Shown here: positions 59,961 through 64,000 of the stretch, piece by piece | Position numbering within the stretch: the stretch's first letter is position 1 | Layout: every line of letters begins with the position of its first letter | Notes under the pieces: generated by a model | Told to the model about the DNA's origin: nothing | Database searches by the model: none | What the model saw: the letters and a program-made list of their open reading frames with translations, nothing else | DNA from: Verrucomicrobiales bacterium | Lineage (GTDB): Bacteria; Verrucomicrobiota; Verrucomicrobiia; Methylacidiphilales; JAAUTS01 | Direction of reading: 5' to 3' | Length of the DNA: 64,000 nucleotides | NCBI GenBank assembly: GCA_031256975.1 | Contig: JAIRPN010000013.1 | Location: 62,001-126,000, forward strand | Program-made: the position numbers and the translations under genes

Positions 59961-60242
59961 TTACAGACCTTTTTTGAAGTCCGCGCCGGGGGAGAACTTG
60001 ACGCTCTTGGAGGCAGCGATCTTGATCTTTTCGCCGGTCTTCGGATTGACGCCGGTGCGGGCCTTGCGGTTGACAACTTTGAAGGTGCCGAAACCGATCA
60101 GTTGCACGGCCTTGGATTTTTTGACGGACACCTTGATGCTGTCGATGACAGCGGTCAGGGCGCGATCGGCAGCCGCTTTGCTGGTGTCGCCACCGAGTTC
60201 TTTTTGAATCTTTTCAACTAATTGGGCGCGATTGACGCTCAT
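59961..60242 (-). CDS. HU-family DNA-binding protein
   Basis: This 93-residue protein has the HU/IHF fold: VNRAQLVEKIQKELG at the start, FGTFKVVNRKARTGVNPKTGE near residues 50-70 forming the beta arm, then KIKIAASKSVKFSPGADFKK. It bends and compacts DNA. A strong AAGGAGAT site lies 6 bases before the ATG, and a 17-base palindrome (60276-60292) lies 34 bases upstream of the start. Confidence 0.95.
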   Translation of the reverse strand: MSVNRAQLVEKIQKELGGDTSKAAADRALTAVIDSIKVSVKKSKAVQLIGFGTFKVVNRKARTGVNPKTGEKIKIAASKSVKFSPGADFKKGL

Positions 60243-60563
60243 TCTATCTCCTTGGTTGGTTAATATTTGTTGTGTGCTTCAACTGTTGAAGCGGTCACAT
60301 GTTTCGGGGAGTGTTATGTACAGATGAAAGCGGAACGTCAACAGAATTTTTCGAGCAATGGCTGATTTGGCCAGAATTTATCTATGTTTCACGGGGTTGT
60401 AACCCGCCAAGGCCCATAAATCGGCCCTTGGCGGCGGGCTGGTGATTTTTTTCGGGCGGCGGCGGGTTTGTGTGATTTTTTATTGGGCATAACGCCGCTT
60501 CCACTTATTATCGGCGGCGATGGCCGCTAACCACGAACTGCGAAAGCGGCCGCACAATAGATT
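60243..60563. other. 321-base intergenic region between HU and the acyl-ACP synthetase-like gene
   Basis: It holds divergent promoters, the palindrome at 60276-60292, and a hairpin at 60406-60432 (GCCAAGG with CCTTGGC around an ATAAATC loop). One motif variant (CGCTAACC) lies at about 60524. No credible protein-coding frame was seen. Confidence 0.6.
60276..60292. promoter_or_regulatory. Candidate operator upstream of the HU gene
   Basis: GCTTCAAC-T-GTTGAAGC is a perfect 8-bp inverted repeat around one central base, 34 bases upstream of the HU start. Such a palindrome is a plausible binding site for a dimeric regulator; no protein is identified. Confidence 0.35.
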
Positions 60564-62726
60564 ATGGCTGGATTGTTTTTATTTTTTTGGCGCAAAGTTT
60601 GCAAGGTCAAGCGGGTCTGTGCCTGGCAGCCCGAGGAGGGCGACGACAGTTTGTTGGTGGCCAACCGGTTGTCATTCGCCGAGTCGCTGGCGCTGTCGGT
60701 GGACATGGAACGGCCGGTGTTTTTCCTGGTGCATGCGAAATCCTTGGCCACCGGCGTGCTGGCGCGCTGGCTGGGATTGTTGCGCATACGCGTGGTGGAA
60801 AAGGACCAGGTGCAGGCCCTGTGCGAACGGGTTGGCATCCTGCGGCAGAAGGGTTATGTGGTCTGCCTGTGCGTGGATGGGTTGGCTGACGACGAGATCG
60901 AGAAAGTGGTGCGCCGCACCCGCAGTAATGTCATTCCGGTGGCGGCTTTGCCCTACAGCAAGCTGGCGTTGACCCGGAATTTCGCGCATTTTGCCAACCG
61001 CGGGTTGCAGCGCGAGATTGGGGTCTGCTTTGGCAGCGAGATCAAGACCATGGATTTCAGCGCGGTGCGGCTGCGCCGTGATCTGATGGAAATGCTGTCG
61101 CGGGTGATCGAGTCGCACCCGGCCTTGAAGCGTCATCTGGCCGAGGCGGCGATCCGTGGGTTGAAAAAGAAATTGTTCCGCACGGTGGCCATCGACACCT
61201 ATGTGCACGGCAAAAAGTTTTCCGGCGGCATCCTGCTGACGCTGGCCTGGTTGTTGGCGGAAAAAATCGAGTCGATGACCGACGAGGAGCGCATCGGCGT
61301 GGTGATGCCCCCGGGCGTCGGCGCGATGGTGTCGAACCTCGCCTGCGTGCTGATCGGGCGTACGCCGGTGAACCTGAATTTTACCATGGGCCGCAGCGCC
61401 AACGAGTATTCGATCAAGCAGACCGGGCTGGATTTCATCATCACCAGCGAGCTGGTGGTGAAGCGGATGGCGGATTTTCCCTGGACCGCGCGGCGTTTTG
61501 ATGTGGTGGAATGGCTGTTAGCGTTGCCGAAAACCGAGATTCTCAAGCGTTTTTGCAAAGTGATATTCAGTCCTTCGCGCTGGATTTTGGAGGATCTGGA
61601 CGTGCCGCAAAAAGGCGATAACGCCGAGGCGGGAATCCTGTTCACCAGCGGCAGCGTGGGTGACCCGAAGGGCGTGCCCTTGTCGCACCGCAACATCCTG
61701 ACCAACATCGCGCAGATCAAGGCGATCCTGCCGAATAATTTCGTGCCTTCGATCTTAGGCAGTTTGCCGACCTTCCACAGTTTTGGTTTTACCGTGACCC
61801 TGTGGTGGCCGATGGTTGGCGGCCCGCGGGTAATCACCTGCGTTTCGCCGTTGGAAACCGGCAAGATCATCGAGACCATTCAGAAATACCGGATCGCGCT
61901 GATGATCACCACGCCGACCTTTTTGCGCAGTTATATGAAAAAGGCGACACCCGAGTCGTTGGCGTCGCTGGAATTGATCGTCACCGGGGCGGAAAAGCTG
62001 CCGATTCCATTGGCGCAGGAATTCGAGGAAAAACTGGGGGTCCCCGTTTGTGAGGGCTACGGCATGACCGAGGGCACGCCGGTGATCGCCACCAATTTGC
62101 CGGACTGGATGCGGATGGAGAATGGCATCTTGGAACCGAAGGCGCGGACTGTCGGCAGCGTGGGCCGCCCGGTGCCGGGCGTGGCGGTGCGCGTGCTGAA
62201 GCCGGAATCCGACGAGGAATTGCCGATTAGCCAGACCGGCATGCTGCTGTACCGCGGCGGCAATATTTTCAACGGCTATTTGAACAATCCCGAGCAAAGC
62301 GAACAGGTGTTGCGCGACGGCTGGTATGTTTCCGGCGATGTCGGCCACGTGGATGAGCACGGTTTTTTGTACATCGAGGGTCGCCTGAGCCGTTTCTCCA
62401 AGATCGGCGGCGAGATGGTGCCGCATGGAACCATTGAGCGTCATTTGCTGGAACAGATGCGGCCGACCATGGACGAGGAATTCAACGTGGTGGTGGTCGG
62501 GGCGCAATGCCCGAAAAAAGGCGAGGTGCTGGTGATTCTCGCCAACCGCGAGATCAGCCGCGAAACCGTGCGCCAGGCGCTAACGACGAGAGGGTTGCCG
62601 AATCTGTGGATTCCGAAATTGATCCGCATTGAGCGCGACTTGCCGATCATGTCGAACGGCAAGATTGATATCAAGACCTGCAAGCAGCTGGCGGCGGAAA
62701 CGGCACTAAAGGCCGACGCCGAATAA
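60564..62726 (+). CDS. Aas-like acyl-[ACP] synthetase with a degenerate N-terminal acyltransferase domain
   Basis: This 720-residue protein resembles the bifunctional Aas protein (2-acylglycerophosphoethanolamine acyltransferase/acyl-ACP synthetase). The C-terminal AMP-binding part (about residues 210-715) is intact: TSGSVGDPKGVPLSH near 357, YGMTEGTP near 498, YVSGDVGHVDEHGFLYIEGR near 590, and SNGKID near the end. The N-terminal PlsC-like part has lost its catalytic HX4D; the expected NHxSFxD reads NRLSFAE, and FPEGR reads CVDGL. It may only activate acyl chains, possibly for the nearby KS/ACP cluster. It has no MFS half. Confidence 0.8.
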   Translation: MAGLFLFFWRKVCKVKRVCAWQPEEGDDSLLVANRLSFAESLALSVDMERPVFFLVHAKSLATGVLARWLGLLRIRVVEKDQVQALCERVGILRQKGYVVCLCVDGLADDEIEKVVRRTRSNVIPVAALPYSKLALTRNFAHFANRGLQREIGVCFGSEIKTMDFSAVRLRRDLMEMLSRVIESHPALKRHLAEAAIRGLKKKLFRTVAIDTYVHGKKFSGGILLTLAWLLAEKIESMTDEERIGVVMPPGVGAMVSNLACVLIGRTPVNLNFTMGRSANEYSIKQTGLDFIITSELVVKRMADFPWTARRFDVVEWLLALPKTEILKRFCKVIFSPSRWILEDLDVPQKGDNAEAGILFTSGSVGDPKGVPLSHRNILTNIAQIKAILPNNFVPSILGSLPTFHSFGFTVTLWWPMVGGPRVITCVSPLETGKIIETIQKYRIALMITTPTFLRSYMKKATPESLASLELIVTGAEKLPIPLAQEFEEKLGVPVCEGYGMTEGTPVIATNLPDWMRMENGILEPKARTVGSVGRPVPGVAVRVLKPESDEELPISQTGMLLYRGGNIFNGYLNNPEQSEQVLRDGWYVSGDVGHVDEHGFLYIEGRLSRFSKIGGEMVPHGTIERHLLEQMRPTMDEEFNVVVVGAQCPKKGEVLVILANREISRETVRQALTTRGLPNLWIPKLIRIERDLPIMSNGKIDIKTCKQLAAETALKADAE

Positions 62727-62747
62727 TTTTTCCGGGGAAACGATTCC

Positions 62748-62775
62748 GTAGGGGCAAGGCCTGCCCTGCTCCTAT
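62748..62775. repeat. Dispersed gtaggggcaaggcctgcc-type repeat
   Basis: An imperfect inverted repeat (GGGGCAAGGC ... GCCCTGCTCC) lies in the 65-base gap between the convergent acyl-ACP synthetase-like and aroD genes, where it may act as a terminator. It is a diverged copy of the element at 57833-57856. Related gtaggggcagggcttgcc elements are common in several bacterial phyla. Confidence 0.65.
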
Positions 62776-62791
62776 GAGATCGAGGTAAGGG

Positions 62792-63475
62792 TTACAGCAG
62801 GTTTTCGCGGATTTCCTGCAACGAGGGCTGGTTCTTGGCCGCCGGGACATCGAGGTAGCCGTACACCAGCTTGGAGCCAAGCAGCGGCATGACCTTGCGC
62901 GATTGCGCCGCCATCGGGCCGATGGCCATCACGCCAATGCGCAATTCCGGATGGTCGATCAGCAGTTTAGCCAGCACATTCAAATCCTGCTGGGTGCGCG
63001 CCAATGCGGCGATCTTGTAAATCTCGGCGCGGTGTTTGCGCATGCGGGTGAGCCATTGCAGGCCGCGCTTGTAAGTGATTTTCCGGCTGATGGCGTGCGC
63101 GGAGAGGATGATTTTTTTGTCGAGGCGGCGCGCCAGCGCTAATGACGGTTTCAATAGCGGGAGATTGGCGAGTTCGAAATCGACCGCGTCGGCGTGCGGG
63201 ATCAGTTTTTCAAACAAACGGATGCGCTCGGTGGATTTCCAAGTGTGCGAGCCTCCCTCGTTCTTGGTGCGCAGAGTAAGCAGCACGGGGTTCTTGCGTT
63301 TTTGCAGAAACGGCAGCACGCGGTCGGCGGCGTCGGGATGCGCGGCGTAGAGGCTGTCGAAGCGAAGTTCAACCAGGTCGGCGTCGCTTTGTTTCTTGGT
63401 GATGAGCGGGAGTCCTTTTTCAGTTGAGATGCAACCCACGTGGATGAGTGGTTTTTTCCAGATATTAAGAGCCAT
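62792..63475 (-). CDS. aroD: 3-dehydroquinate dehydratase, type I
   Basis: This 227-residue TIM-barrel enzyme has the Schiff-base Lys154 (EIYKIAALAR), catalytic His127 (LSAHAIS), LVELRFDSLY near residues 34-43 with the conserved acidic and Arg pair, and VLLTLRTKNEGG near 64-75. It dehydrates 3-dehydroquinate to 3-dehydroshikimate. The usual SxHDF motif is SAHAI here, a deviation. It has no signal peptide. The LON-domain gene upstream is in the same direction with a 68-base gap. Confidence 0.88.
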   Translation of the reverse strand: MALNIWKKPLIHVGCISTEKGLPLITKKQSDADLVELRFDSLYAAHPDAADRVLPFLQKRKNPVLLTLRTKNEGGSHTWKSTERIRLFEKLIPHADAVDFELANLPLLKPSLALARRLDKKIILSAHAISRKITYKRGLQWLTRMRKHRAEIYKIAALARTQQDLNVLAKLLIDHPELRIGVMAIGPMAAQSRKVMPLLGSKLVYGYLDVPAAKNQPSLQEIRENLL

Positions 63476-63543
63476 GTTAAAACTTTATAAAATAAATCCA
63501 AAATTCCAAATTAATTTGGAACAGCGTGTCGGTGGTTTGCGAA

Positions 63544-64000
63544 TTAGTGATTGATGTATTCGCTGCGCAAGCTGTGTGCGAGCAGGGACAAGCGTTGCTG
63601 GGTATCCTCGCATTCGAGCAGTTGCTGTTTTTGCTCGGGGCAATGAATGAGATTGCCGGCGAAAATATCAATCAGGCTGTCGTAGTCGGGAAATCCGCCG
63701 GCGCATTCAAGCAGTTCATGCGGCAGGTGATGGCAGGTGCAACTGCAATTGACGATCTGGATGATTTGGTTGGCGAGCTGGCGTGCGGCCTGGTGGTTGG
63801 AGGGGGAATGTTGCAGCAAAGGCTTGGGGGTGGCGGTGAGGTAGGGCAAGTGCGCGGAAAAGTTCTTGAAATGAACGCGTCGCATGCCTTGCAGCAGCAA
63901 ATCGGAGGTTCCGTCGGCTTTTTTGATGCAGGCACGGATCAATCCCACGGTGCCGACCGGCAGGGGGTGTCCATTGGCATCGCTGCCGCTAACGGCGAAC
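63544..64000 (-). CDS. LON substrate-binding-domain protein (partial, N-terminus cut off)
   Basis: The frame continues in from the window edge; about 152 residues are visible. The segment VGTVGLIRACIKKADGTSDL followed by GMRRVHFKNF is the LON N-terminal domain (PF02190). The remaining part is helical, with LLAHSLRSEYINH at the end. No ATPase or protease part can follow because the gene ends here, so this is a stand-alone LON-domain protein, as in many bacteria. The function is unknown. Motif copy CGCTAACGGCGAA lies at 63987. Confidence 0.75.
   Translation of the reverse strand, partial: FAVSGSDANGHPLPVGTVGLIRACIKKADGTSDLLLQGMRRVHFKNFSAHLPYLTATPKPLLQHSPSNHQAARQLANQIIQIVNCSCTCHHLPHELLECAGGFPDYDSLIDIFAGNLIHCPEQKQQLLECEDTQQRLSLLAHSLRSEYINH

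Overview
The window looks like chromosomal DNA of a GC-rich (roughly 55-60% GC by eye) Gram-negative bacterium, most likely a member of the Verrucomicrobiota or another PVC-group lineage. The reasons are a pseudopilin with an H-X9-DG C-terminus (a hallmark of PVC genomes), WaaA (Kdo transferase, hence LPS), bS21, a DUF362-type secreted protein, and secreted GH10, GH28 and tannase-family enzymes. I see no phage, insertion sequence, CRISPR array or rRNA. One tRNA, Leu(CAG), is present.

Layout. 0-3.7 kb: a truncated flippase-like membrane protein, a TIM-barrel epimerase, bS21 and an SLC13/RCK transporter. 3.7-11 kb: dnaE, then a leftward cluster of an STN-like protein, a pseudopilin, a GspF-like protein and an SDR, behind a long leader holding an unusual hairpin. 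11-20.9 kb: a deacetylase lipoprotein, PhoB/PhoR-type two-component genes, cysK, an MFS carrier, tRNA-Leu, pgl, ppk2, a hotdog thioesterase, an aldo-keto reductase, a dimeric dUTPase and trxB. 20.9-27.5 kb: an unknown AT-richer membrane gene, thiL, a CPBP protease, sppA, tilS and a DUF362 protein. 27.6-37.4 kb: dnaG-rpoD, aroB, a GNAT protein, dprA and a type IA topoisomerase. 37.4-44.7 kb: GH28-like, GH10, xerC/D, tannase-like and waaA. 44.7-48.3 kb: the coaD-yceD-rpmF-plsX-fabH operon. 48.3-54.1 kb: potABCD, a zinc-ribbon protein and DAHP synthase. 54-64 kb: an NlpC/P60 protein, a DUF3592 protein, a second flippase-like protein, a small type II fatty-acid/polyketide-like cluster (KS, ACP, FabG, half-KS), a Pro/Tyr-rich secreted protein, HU, an acyl-ACP synthetase-like protein, aroD and a partial LON-domain protein.

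The most striking feature is not a gene. A short non-palindromic motif, core CGCTAAYG and fuller consensus about NCGCTAAYGRYGAAA, is scattered over nearly the whole window on both strands. I counted about 74 copies of the 8-base core by eye, where base composition predicts only a handful, plus many one-base variants. It lies mostly inside genes, but inverted pairs of it form the stems of intergenic terminators. One of these, at 53012-53039, is a perfect 28-bp palindrome. The motif also supplies stop codons for at least eight genes and the start codon of tilS. This is how DNA uptake sequences behave in Neisseriaceae and Pasteurellaceae, and dprA, a transformation gene, carries five copies of the core. 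I propose it as an undescribed uptake-sequence-like or HIP1-like genome signature.

Other points worth attention are a hairpin whose loop copies the 16S rRNA anti-Shine-Dalgarno sequence, a DnaG primase that has lost three of its four zinc ligands, and a dispersed repeat read in frame inside a ketosynthase gene.
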